Shown here: in pieces, positions 1-9,989 of the stretch
Layout: the number at the start of each line of letters is the position of its first letter
Position numbering within the stretch: the first letter of the stretch is position 1
Assembly: GCA_001910725.1 (NCBI GenBank)
Contig: MJGA01000054.1
Coordinates: forward strand, 49,191-113,190
Source of the DNA: Phanerodontia chrysosporium
Taxonomy: Eukaryota; Basidiomycota; Agaricomycetes; Polyporales; Phanerochaetaceae
Length of the DNA: 64,000 nucleotides
Reading direction: 5' to 3'
Notes under the pieces: generated by a model
The model's input: only the letters and a program-made list of their open reading frames with translations
The model's database searches: none
What the model was told of the DNA's origin: nothing
Made by a program: the position numbers and the translations under genes

Positions 1-2890
1 CTTGACCTTGCTCCATCGTCCATGCGCGAGAGCCAATCGTAATTCCGACGAGATTCAGGAGAGGGAGCAACAACACCGTTGATTGGGACGGTGTAGAAGG
101 GCGGGATATGATACCGGGTGACACGGATCCAGAACTCGGGGGGGGAGAGTGCCTACCGCCTGCACAAGGTGCTTGCAGAGGAGGAAGGAATGGTATTTCT
201 GTGCCCCGCAGTCACACGTCCACTTCTGAATGGAGGTTGCATAGTTACCCTTAATAGCAGCCTTCATCAGAGCTTCTCAGGAACGTTTGAAGGCTTCCTG
301 CATGTGCGTGACAGATTCTGGGCGGCCGCCCTCGCGACTCGTGATCAGACTGTAGAAGGTGAGCTGATACGGGGGAAGACTCTTCGTGATGATCGAGAAG
401 TTGGTGAGATCAAGCGGAGGGCGGTTGTACATGTGCAAGACGAGCCTCTTGACATTGCGCCAAAGCGCCTCGACCATCATCGTGGTGCGGTGAACTGGAA
501 TGCTCTTCGGATTGGCCGCCCGAGCCCAGAGCTTCCACTTCTTTGGCACATACCAATTATTCCAAAGGTATGCCCAGACCTCGCACAACCGATTCACCTC
601 GCAATGCCGATACATTTCGTAGACCGCATCACGGTAGATGTCGTCGTGCGAACGTGCACAGCCATGACGCTCAGGGAGGAATGGATGTTGATTTGCGTGC
701 TTGGCGAAGAGGCGCAAGATCGGAATGCGATGGATGGCTGGGCAGAAGACATAGTTCTTGGGCTTCGCAGCCTTGCTGCGTCCAGGAGCGGTGTTGGGCC
801 CCAAAGCTGGTGTAGACGTGGATGTGGCGGCGGCTGCAGTGGCGTTTGCCTCAGCAGTGACCTCCTCTCGAATCTCGCGCGCGAATTGCACCAATTCAGC
901 GCGACAGTCTTGGGAGGCGTCGTCCATCCATTCTTCATCTTCGTCGTCCCAGTCTATCTCCCATTCTTCATCTGCCTCTACATCACCTGCCGCCTGCTTC
1001 TCGGCTAGATCTCCCCAGCCAGTTCCATCATCACTCCGCTCATCATCAGACTTCTGACCGTTCTGACCAGGTGTCTGAGTTCTGATAGAAGAGATGACTT
1101 CGCCTGCTTTCTTTGTGACAGCGGCGGCGTCTTGCTCTAGGTCGAAGTCCTCTATAGGCTCAGCGTCGTCTAAGGGACATGCTTGGCCCATGTGGCGAGC
1201 AGGAATTCGGATGATGAGCTTCTGCATTGGGACCACATCTTGAGATGGTGGATCAGGCAGTCGCTCTGGAGGTGAGTTCATTGGCTGCCCAGAAAGTGGT
1301 GTTAACGGCGTGAGAACAGATGGTCGACCATTGATGAGCAAGCGAAGCCGGGGGATAGGTGTCGAGGGCGGCGGCTCGATTGCCTGTCCAGGCTGTTGCT
1401 GAGCCCACGGTACGAACTTCACGTCGATGAAATCAAATAGTTCATGCGCGTACTCAGCGTCATAGTGGCCAGGCTGTTCATCATTCTTCGGAAGGGGCTG
1501 CTTGAGAGCTCGGAGAGCATGCCAGAAGCATAGCTGATGTTTAGCGTGGGGAAAGACCGCACCCATAGCGTTTATCTCTGATTGATCCTTGTCCGTGAGT
1601 ACAAACTCTGGGTTGACGCCACGGGCCTTGAGGCAGCGCAGGAAGCGTTCTAAGACTTCCTGCTTTGCCCCAGACTCAGCATTCTGATCGGTCTGCACGT
1701 AACAGAACGCCAACGGTATTCCTGAGCCCTCCACCCCTGCAACCGCCGCAAACAGCTCATAGTTTGCGCCATTCGTTCCGACTTTTCAGGTAAGGATCAG
1801 TACCACATCACACAGATAGGACGAGCTGATCTTACACGTTGAGTCCATGGCAAGCTCCTGTGTGTGCGGGGCCCACCGATCGAGAACATCGGTGACTTCA
1901 AAGGCAAGTACATGTGTTCCAGGTGCTTCTTGGACATCGAGAAGCTTGACTTGATGCTCGTCTCCATGCTCAGCAATGAATTCAACTGCAGACTCAAGGG
2001 GGTCCTTTCGCAACTTCCAGCTGTCTTGGCTCGCTAAGTGCCAATAGTAGCGGACGGCGTGGGATCTGAAGGGAAGTGTCTCTGGGGCTTCTTCTGCAAT
2101 GATGTGGCGCCATATCTGACCTATCGTCAGCTTCTACCCTCTACTGTGATATCATATCGTCACGCACCTGTCCGGAAAGCAAATCCCGTGCGTGCGTGTC
2201 GATATACTGCTTCCACTTGTCAGGGAGTGCGATATCCACATAGGGGAGGTGTGTTTCGATATGCTTGAGCTTGATATTGACATATGTTGACGTTTCTGAT
2301 GCGTATATATGCAGCCAACCGTCGCAAGCGTAGCGGGTCATTCGACGACTTGCCCGTGCCTTTCCCCTCTCCTTCTTTGGCTGCTGCCCTCGGTCTTCGG
2401 ACTGTGCGCAGCTGAACGAGAAGACAATGTCTTTGGTGCGTGCACGGTCTCGTTTCGTCTCATAGCTATGGTTCAAATGATATATATCGGCTAGAATCGA
2501 ATTTAAACGAGGTGCGCACCTCCAGTGCAGTCTCATGTACTCTCCGACATGCTGAGAGACTAGCCGTGCCCTCTCCTTCGCAGATACACCGTGGGGGGCT
2601 AGAGAGACCGTCTCTATGCGTGCTGAAGCGGTCAAGTGCGGGTTTTTGACCTCGTCTTCAAGGTAGGCCAAGAAGGAGTCGAGCGACCACTCGGGGAAGT
2701 CCTCCGCAGTGTCATCGCCATCGGATTCAATGGCGTCCTCAAGCCTGTGCTTCCGCCTTGAGGCTTGCTTACGCTCGGCAGCCTTTTTTCAGCACCCTGT
2801 GCAGTTAGGCCCCAATTGGCCCGGGTGCGTTCTGCTCTGCACAAATTCTTCGTCTGGTCTTGCTTCACCACATCCTTTGCAGGTCTTCAT
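1..2890 (-). pseudogene. Mutator-like (MULE) transposase pseudogene, 3' end cut by window edge
   Basis: A DDE transposase for cut-and-paste movement of a MULE. Reading leftwards from an ATG at about 2890, the order is a CxxC...CxxC N-terminal knuckle (starting KTCKGCGE), a middle region, the MULE core (LDST-like strand, then LTDKD, then FPHAKHQLCFWH, about 1,500-1,860) and a SWIM zinc finger (WTCDCG...CKH, about 170-240). This order is diagnostic of the family. The frame is broken: a TGA falls just after the second knuckle cysteine pair (about 2,808), a TAG plus frame change lies near 2,137, and a TGA lies near 1,784. The TGA codons fit CGA-to-TGA changes. A long acidic, Pro-rich insert follows the catalytic region. 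The C-terminus and left terminal repeat lie outside the window. The family call is firm; the exon structure is not. Confidence 0.85.
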
Positions 2891-4883
2891 AAGCAAGAGC
2901 GCTTTGGGAAAGGCCCAGAGGCAGGCTTTAGAGGGCTAAGGGGAGATAGTGGTGCAGGCAGCTGGTTGCAGGACTCAGCAGCGGTAAACACAGCGACATG
3001 TTTCCCTCGCAAGGAATCTACCAAGTAAGGCTCATTTCTAAGTATTCTGAATGCTGTATAATGTCAAGCCTAATGCGCAATACACTCATGCCTTTTCACT
3101 TCTGAGTGGGCGCTCATAGCCTTGTCTATTGCTGATCAGTGGGGCTTGAAAAGGGTATGAAGCACCATTTTGTAGCGGTAAGAAAACTCATATATTGCTT
3201 TTGTTACCCGCTTTGATATACTTATACAAGGGGCGGCCAGCGGGCGAAGGACCCAGAGGACAAGCGCCGACAGGACAAGCGCCGCCGCGTCGGGGACGGT
3301 AGCGCTGATCCCACGTGCGCGGAGTTTGAAAGTGGGACAAACCCGCTGGGACATTAAGCTCAAGTGCGCTGTGGGTCTAAAGGGCCCCATTCCTGAAAAT
3401 AGAGGAAAATAACGAAATATATTTATTTTCAGACCTAACTTGGTGTCCCTTCATGGTACAGAGCCTGCACAGGGCTCAAACATGTATATACACACTATGT
3501 AGAGCATGTGTATACACTGGATGCATGCTGTGCACCTTGGATGAGCTTCCAAGGTGGGGAAAAGCGAAAATAGAGGAGGTGGTGAAGATTGAGCTAGAAA
3601 ATATTGTTTCGGCCGAAAAACCACCTAAGCGCTGGTGTGTAAAATCGTTTTACGTACGTAAAAACACCTAGGACATCAAGGATGCGTCTTTACGTACGTG
3701 AAACGATATGACTAAGCACTGCCATTAGTTGGGGTCTTTTCTGGAGTATTTGCGCCTTAGTACACTCCGGGGTGCGCTATAAATCCCGGTAAAATGCGCA
3801 AATAATCCGCGGCCATGTATTACATTGGGATACAGTTTGATCGCACCTGCCCAGAAAGGCAACACAGCGCGATGGCTCGATTTCTACTTCTAAAATCGAA
3901 ATAAATTAAGTAGCATCCTCAACTCTACCAGTGGCTTCTGGATAGTGTACATATATGGAAAGGAATGTCTGATATAGTGCCAAACTTTGTATAAACTGTG
4001 AAGCAAACTTTGATGGCAGGAAAGGCTCTATAATGCTCAATATCTTGTGAAATTGGATATTTATTCTATTCTTTGTATATATAGGTCTAGACCTGTATAT
4101 ACAGAGTATGGCTGGCATCTGCATAGTACGTATATATGGCTGCTGTATTATCACACTGACTCCAGCAATCCCGGCAGAATAGAGCCTGTGGATGAAGCTT
4201 AATCTGTTTATTTCGCAGTTTTCAATAAATATATTTGTATAGCCTCACCAAGGAGGGGCCCTTTCAGGATACAATTGTTTATGATAGCAGCCATCCATGC
4301 ATGCGCGCTATATTATACCTGACAATATACATAGCCTTGCAAGGGTGAGCTAGCTACATCTTCCATCAGAGAAGCTTTTAACAGATAATTATAGTACTTG
4401 TACATGATATCATATTTTATAGGGGGTGTTAGAGTGCAGTGGATATATGGACATGCAATATACTGTAGATGTTCATTGTAGGAGGTGAACTCGACTACAG
4501 GAGTGCTCTGCATCACACTGGTGGTAGTGAGCAAGCAACCAAATGTATTGGAGCAAAGGGTGAACTACTGATCTGGTGATAGTAGGTGAGCAACTGAAGA
4601 GCTCAGGGCACTACCCCCACGATTTATATACTATCCTACAGAGGGGATCAAAGCGAACTAAGAACAAAGAAATGAAAGTGAAAGGGACAAAGGAAAAGAG
4701 TACAAAGGGACTTCTTTGTCAGTGGCCCATGAGGGCCACTGCACCTGGTCAATCCACTGGGCCACTGAGAGCCGCTGAGTGCAGAGGGGCGGTTGCATCA
4801 CAAAGGACACAACTAATGCTCCCCCTGATACAGGATGTCTCTGCACAGGCCCCCCCCCCCCCCCCCCCCCACATTGAGCACAT
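2891..4883. other. AT-rich intergenic stretch without a recognisable gene
   Basis: No protein family is recognisable on either strand. The sequence is visibly richer in A+T than its surroundings, with many short runs such as TATATA, and only short ORFs occur. The right end (about 4,300-4,850) adjoins the copia remnant in its 3' direction and may hold what is left of its 3' LTR, but no second copy exists in the window to prove that. Confidence 0.5.
4850..4870. repeat. Poly(C) tract of 21 bases (poly-G in the copia sense)
   Basis: Twenty-one consecutive C on the plus strand. On the minus strand this is poly-G lying a few bases after the end of the copia RNase H/3' pol reading frame (motif VADILTKAL at about 4,905-4,935, stop at about 4,884). 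That is where a copia polypurine tract sits, so this looks like a polypurine tract expanded as a homopolymer. Confidence 0.7.
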
Positions 4884-5384
4884 CTACTGCAAGCCCATAA
4901 GGCGACAGAGTGCAGCAACCTTGGCCACAGACAGAGCCTTGGTCAGGATGTCTGCAACCATCAGGTCAGTCTAGACATACTCCGGAGAGATCTGGCCATT
5001 CTCTATCACATCGTGCAGTCAGTAGAGGTGCAGCTGAATGCGCTTCAATCACCCAAAATGCTCAGAATTCTTGACCACTGCAATAGCAGAGTTGTTATCC
5101 ATGTAGAGCGTCAACGGGGAGTGAGAGAGATTGTAACCAAGCTATAAGTAGGTTGCACATCCAGGCAATGTCCCAGCCAGTCTGATTGGCAGTTATGTAC
5201 TCCGCCTTTGTGGTAGTCTGTGCCACCACAGTCTGCAGCTTGCTGCTCCAGTTCATAGCACCAGTGCCCATTATGACAATGTAAGCACCAGTTGAGCACA
5301 GTGTGTTGTCAAAGTGATGTGCAAACTTGCGCCGGACTTGCAGTGGGTTCACGCAAGTGCCGACAACCGTCTGCCGTGTGGCGC

Positions 5385-6079
5385 TGTTGCGGAGCAAGGG
5401 CTCAACGCCGCACGAGGGAGGACAGATGGGGAGGACGACCGACGAGGCGCGGCGGAGCGAGTCACGCAGCGACGTACAACTTATTCAGCTGTCCGTATTG
5501 ACCAAGATATCATTAGTGTTTGTAACTACAATACAAGCGGGGGCTTACCTGTCCGTATTGACCAAGAGGTCGAGATGACGGACAGGAGCGAGAGGTGCTA
5601 CCTATATATACTACAAGAGTTCAGGGCAGGCTATACGATTACATAAGCTGATGGGCAGCGCTCAGCATAGCCAGCGAGGCTGCGACGCGGGCTGCGCGGC
5701 GAGGCTGTGCTGGGGCTATGTCACGAGGCTGTGTCAGCTGGCAGTGTCTCGAGGCTGCGTCGGGTCGAGGCTGTGTCATCAGGCTGATCAGCTCGGCGTG
5801 TCTCGGCGAGGGGAGTCATCAGGGATGACAGTGCCTCCTCGGCGATCCGGGGAACTGGTTGCAGGGCAGACCGGTGATCCGGGCAGTGTCTGAGCGCGCA
5901 GCGGGATGCGCTGGCGTCTAGGGGTGATGCGCCATCAGGGCGCTGGCGCTGCATGGCCAGGCGCTGAGTGTGGGCGGCTAGGACTCCAGACGGCGCGAGG
6001 GCTGCTCGCCCGTTGGAGTAATCGAGGAAAATAGCCAAAAATCGGCGAAAAATAGGGCAGCACCGTCACATCCGTGACA
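5385..6079 (-). mobile_element. Solo LTR (family L1) with 5-bp target duplication GGCGC
   Basis: A 695-bp unit bounded by TGT...ACA and flanked on both sides by GGCGC (5380-5384 and 6080-6084), so it is a solo LTR left after recombination. A second copy lies at 15,388-16,080. Both contain the 17-mer TGTCCGTATTGACCAAG twice, about 60 bp apart (here at 5490 and 5550). In the minus direction a TATATATAG box is followed by a splice-donor-like ACAG/GTAAGC, which is why the minus orientation is preferred. It sits inside the copia remnant. Confidence 0.85.
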
Positions 6080-6214
6080 GGCGCGGAAGCAAAACACCTT
6101 TGGGTGATCAAGGCTAATACCACAGCCTCCCTTTCATGGTAATTTCTGTATAGTTATAGCTTTGATAATCGTCCCCGCTCCTTTATATACATTTCACAGC
6201 CCCCTCTTGACACT

Positions 6215-6360
6215 TAGAGACTTGATTACTCTAAGTGTGCATTTTCCTTCATACCTGCGAACTCCAGTAATGTACTAATGCATGTATTAGTTACTGGACT
6301 GAGCGTCCCCCTACAAATACATGATAGAGACTTGATTACTCTGAGTTTACTGGACTGAGC
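6215..6360. repeat. Short direct repeats within the copia remnant
   Basis: TAGAGACTTGATTACTCT occurs at 6215-6232 and 6325-6342, and TTACTGGACTGAGC at 6291-6304 and 6347-6360. A TATATA box lies nearby (about 6,184). This stretch (about 6,100-6,410) does not continue the copia reading frame, so it is probably the debris of another LTR-like insertion. No target duplication was found for it. Confidence 0.5.
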
Positions 6361-6755
6361 ATTCGCCTACAGGTCCTGCGCACCCGACTGAGCCTCTCGG
6401 TCGCCCCTTACCAGAAGCGCCACCTCCCGTGCACTTCTGATATGTGTCAGAGTTTCCGGCATAGTCAGCATTCGAGTAGGTCACAAAGAGCTCCTTCATT
6501 GCAGCAGGCCCATAGGTGAGCTGCAAGTTCAGAGAGCCCTTGAGGTATTAGAAGAGTGATTGATTGCCTGTCAATGGGTCTGGCCAGGGTTCACATTAAA
6601 GTGAGCTAGCACAAGGACTGCATAGACAATGTCAGGATGAGTGCAGGTGGCAAGGCACATGAGGAAGCCAACAGCACTGATATAGGGAAGATTTTGCATG
6701 GCAGCGTGCTCTTCTCGAGTGGAGAAACAGTCTGCTGTAGACAACCGCTTACCAG

Positions 6756-7355
6756 TATCACAAAAATGCGCTGCCCTAGCGCCTATACACCAAAGCAACC
6801 AGCAATACTCACTGGCAAAGGTTTACTTGGACTACAAAGGGTGTAGCCAAGCTTGAAGACGAGGTATAGAGACTAGAGAGGTGAGATGCGATGAGATTGA
6901 AGCTGGGGAGGCACCCCCAGCCCTCAGGGTTTATATACATGTGCACCAGGTCCCCAGGGACCGGTGTTCAGGGTCCTAGCTATCTAATACCTACTACGCT
7001 ATTGGCTAGTGCCCTACAGGCATTCCTACATTCTCCTACACGTTCTTAAATGTTCCTACGATGTCCCAGAAACCTCCAGAACGTTCCAGCACTGTCCGGA
7101 CCTGTCCAGAGACCTCCAGGACTTTCTAGTCCATTCCGGAGTGTCTCGGCGCTTCCAGACCCTTGCCTGCTTCTAGACCTTTGACCATGTGACCCTGGGA
7201 TACCGCACGTGTGCGCATCACGTGACCGCCGTATCACGTGACCAGCCCCGAGCCTAGGGCTGTCACTCCAGCGCTTCTGCATGTCACAGTTCGGAGTAGT
7301 CGCTTCTGTCACCTGCTGCCCCTAACCCTAAGAGTTGAGACGAAAAACTGTGACA
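6756..7355 (-). mobile_element. Solo LTR (family L2) with 5-bp target duplication ACCAG
   Basis: A 600-bp LTR reading leftwards, with outer ends TGTCACAG and TGTGATA, flanked by ACCAG at 6751-6755 and 7356-7360. It interrupts the copia RT: the frame ending at SQRQYILDMLE (right) resumes at the stretch before ISAVGFLMC (left). An inverted copy lies at 8,398-8,996. A TATATA box lies near 6,930. Near the 3' end (minus sense) the family carries CCAGTAAGTAT, a good splice-donor match. Confidence 0.88.
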
Positions 7356-8397
7356 ACCAGGATTCATGGATGTCTGCACAGAGGAGCAGAATACTCTAGC
7401 ATATCGAGAATGTACTGACGCTGTGAGATGGAGATGCAGTGGTTGGGACGATTCCACATAATCTAAATACCTAGCAGGAAGGATGTGGGATCCAGGTCGC
7501 GAAGCTTGTAGTAGTCAGAGAGCTATTGCACTATGTGGTCAGTCTCAGCAGCACTGGTGGAGGCAATGGTGATGTCATCAATAAAGACAGGCATGATAAT
7601 CCCGGCGGCATCCCTGTGGTAAAGGTGGAGCGAGGCATCAGATTTGAACCAGGTAAAACCTAGATCGTGCAGTGTAGCGTGTAGAGTCTTGTTCCAGACA
7701 TGTCCAGCTTGTTTGAGACTGTACAGTGCTTTTCTGAGTTGCAGGATATTGCCAGGTTGGCCAAAGTGGAAGTCCTCAGGTTGCTGCATGTAGACCTCCT
7801 CTTTTAGTATGCCATTAGTGTAGGTGTTTGAGATGTCAATAGAGTGCAAGTCCAGGTCCTCGAGTGTGGACAGTGCAAGGACAATCTGAATGGAGGCCAT
7901 GCATGCTGTAGGGGTAAAAGTCTCCACATAGTCGAAGCCAGGTCATTGAGCATAGCCTTTGACTACAAGATGGGCCTTGTAGTGTTTCAGCTTACCGTCA
8001 GGAAAGAATTTCTGCACAAAGACCTAGCGATTAGTGATGGCCCCCTTGCCTGGAGAAAGAGCACAGGGCTCCCAAATCTCATTGGCAAATAGGACCTCAA
8101 TCACAGCGTGGGCTGCCTTCTTCCATTCCTCTGCATCAGATTGCTTCATCACAGCACTCCAGCTATTCGGCCAAGTATCCCCTGCAGCCTCAGTCTTAAG
8201 ACAAAGCTCGTTTGTGGAGGTGTCTGATAGTGGAACATCATTCTATTAACGAGGTTTCTCAGCAGTGGGCTCTGATTGAGCAGGCTGGGCAGATTGGCCA
8301 GACGAAGCTGGCTTGACCTTCCACCATTCACTAGGAGGCTTGATGGTGCATCTGGGGTGAGACTCTGCTAGGGAAGGCTGAGAGCCAGATGGGTGGG

Positions 8398-8996
8398 TGT
8401 CACAGTTTTGCATCTCAACCCTTAGGGTTAGGGGCAGCAGGTGACAGAAGCGATTACTCCGAACTGTAACATGCAGAAGCACTGGAGTGATAGCCCTAGG
8501 CTCGGAGCTGGTCACATGATATGGCAGTCACGTGAGGCGCACACGTGCAGTGTTCCAGAGTCACATAGTCGAAGGTCTAGAAGTAGACAAGGGTCTGAAA
8601 GCGCCGAGACACTCCAGAATGGACTGGAAAGTTCTGGAGGTCTCTGAACAGGTCTGGACAGTGCTGGAACGTTCTGGAGGTTTCTGGGACATTGTAGGAA
8701 CATTTAGGAACGTGTAGGAGAATGTAGAAATGTCTATAGGGCACTAGCCAATAGCATAGTAGATATTAGATAGCTAGAACCCTGAACACCGGTCCCCGGG
8801 GACCTGGTGCACATGTATATAAATTCTGAGGGCTGGGATGTCTCCCCAGCTTCAATCTCATTGCATCTCACCTCTCTAGTCTCTATACTTCGTCTTCAAG
8901 CTTGGCTACACCCTTTGTAATCCAAGTAAACCTTTGCCAGTAAGTATTGCTGGTTGGTTTGGTATATAGGTGCTAGAGCAGCGCATTTTTATGATA
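8398..8996 (+). mobile_element. Orphan LTR of family L2, opposite orientation
   Basis: It matches the inverse of 6,756-7,355 over its whole length, from TGTCACAG to ATGATA, with scattered substitutions. Unlike its partner it has no matching 5-bp flanks (GTGGG on the left, CTTCC on the right). The copia remnant ends exactly at its left edge. It is therefore either the left LTR of an element whose body is lost to the right, or one side of a rearrangement. No convincing primer-binding site follows it. Confidence 0.8.
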
Positions 8997-9989
8997 CTTC
9001 CAACTGGGACATGTGCTAGATGCCTGTATGGCATAGAGATAATGCACTGGTTTTATAAGACTTTATCTCAAGGATTAAAGTTTATAATGTCATATATTCT
9101 CTTTCAAAAGTAACTGAGTTTTTGTTCTTATACAAGGTCTCATGTGGCTCTAATATATATACATACTTTACGGACAAGGTTAGTAAATGTCAGATGCATT
9201 TTGTTTCATGCAAATGAGCCTAAAATAGGTGCACATCTGAAAATGAAGTGAAAGTGAAGATTATTATAGAAAAAAAATGTTTTGGCCAAAGTGCTGGTAA
9301 ATCAAGGCAGAACTCATATACAAATCTGGATCAAAGAAGATATCATATACCTGAATGCTCAATAGAACTTGACTAAACAATATAGCAGGCTTGTAGTCTT
9401 TTATGCAATATTTGTTCTGTTATTCTTTATAAATCCTGGTAAACTGAGCAATTAGTTTGCTATAGTGTGATGCACGATGGATACAAGCAATTTAAAGTCG
9501 ATGAAAGATTATATACTACAATTAAAGAGTACAGAGCTAGGGTCAGGATCAAGAGTTGAGGCATTTGACTTTTCATATTGAATGTCAAGAAAGAAGTGAG
9601 CATTTATAGTGATTGCTAAAAATAACACAATGAAACTAGGCCTCTTGGCATGCATCAGCCCCTGAATATCTGTAGATATATGTATAACATTAATTAAATG
9701 CATGTAATATTCATATATAATATAAAGTGTGCATATCCAAAATTGTAATTAATGAAAGGCTTACTATGGCAAATATGACTCTGCAAAACAAGTAACCAAT
9801 TTAATCCTTTGAATATACATCACCCATTCTGCTCAGTGCAACAAACAGCACCGCAAAAAATTTCAGTGCTAATTCTATTACATTCTTTATAAAAGCCACT
9901 GTATTTCAAATATACTATTTATTTTAGTACTCAAGCATGAAGAAATCGTACTCGCCGACTCACGGCCTACACTGACCTAGTTCTTATAC
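8997..9989. other. AT-rich stretch, no gene seen
   Basis: Low-complexity, A+T-rich sequence with many stops in every frame and no recognised motif. It begins exactly at the end of the orphan LTR and stops where the truncated KDZ transposase starts, so it may be heavily decayed internal transposon sequence. Confidence 0.5.

Larger units (their letters stand above)
4884..8397 (-). pseudogene. Ty1/copia pol remnant (reverse transcriptase and RNase H), interrupted
   Basis: Minus-strand copia polyprotein remnant. From right to left: RT N-terminus (WKKA...IWE, about 8,100-8,000), RT core with LHSIDISNTYTNG, LYSLKQAGHVW and a FIDDI active-site box (7,927-7,523; the usual form is YVDD), SQRQYILDMLE (about 7,400), then after an LTR insertion the segment ISAVGFLMC...THPDIVYAV (about 6,690-6,600), YLKGS...LTYG (about 6,530), and after a second disturbed stretch the RNase H block GAMNWSSKLQ...KAEYIT (about 5,250-5,180), DNNSAIA and VADILTKAL. 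Many in-frame stops are present. Gag, protease and integrase are missing to the right, where the remnant ends at an oppositely oriented LTR at 8,398. The order and orientation are coherent, so this is one dead element. It carries the solo LTRs listed below. Confidence 0.9.

Noticed and set aside
8393..9001. LTR at 8,398 as a normal solo LTR
   Set aside because: The 5-bp flanks GTGGG and CTTCC do not match, unlike the other solo LTRs here.
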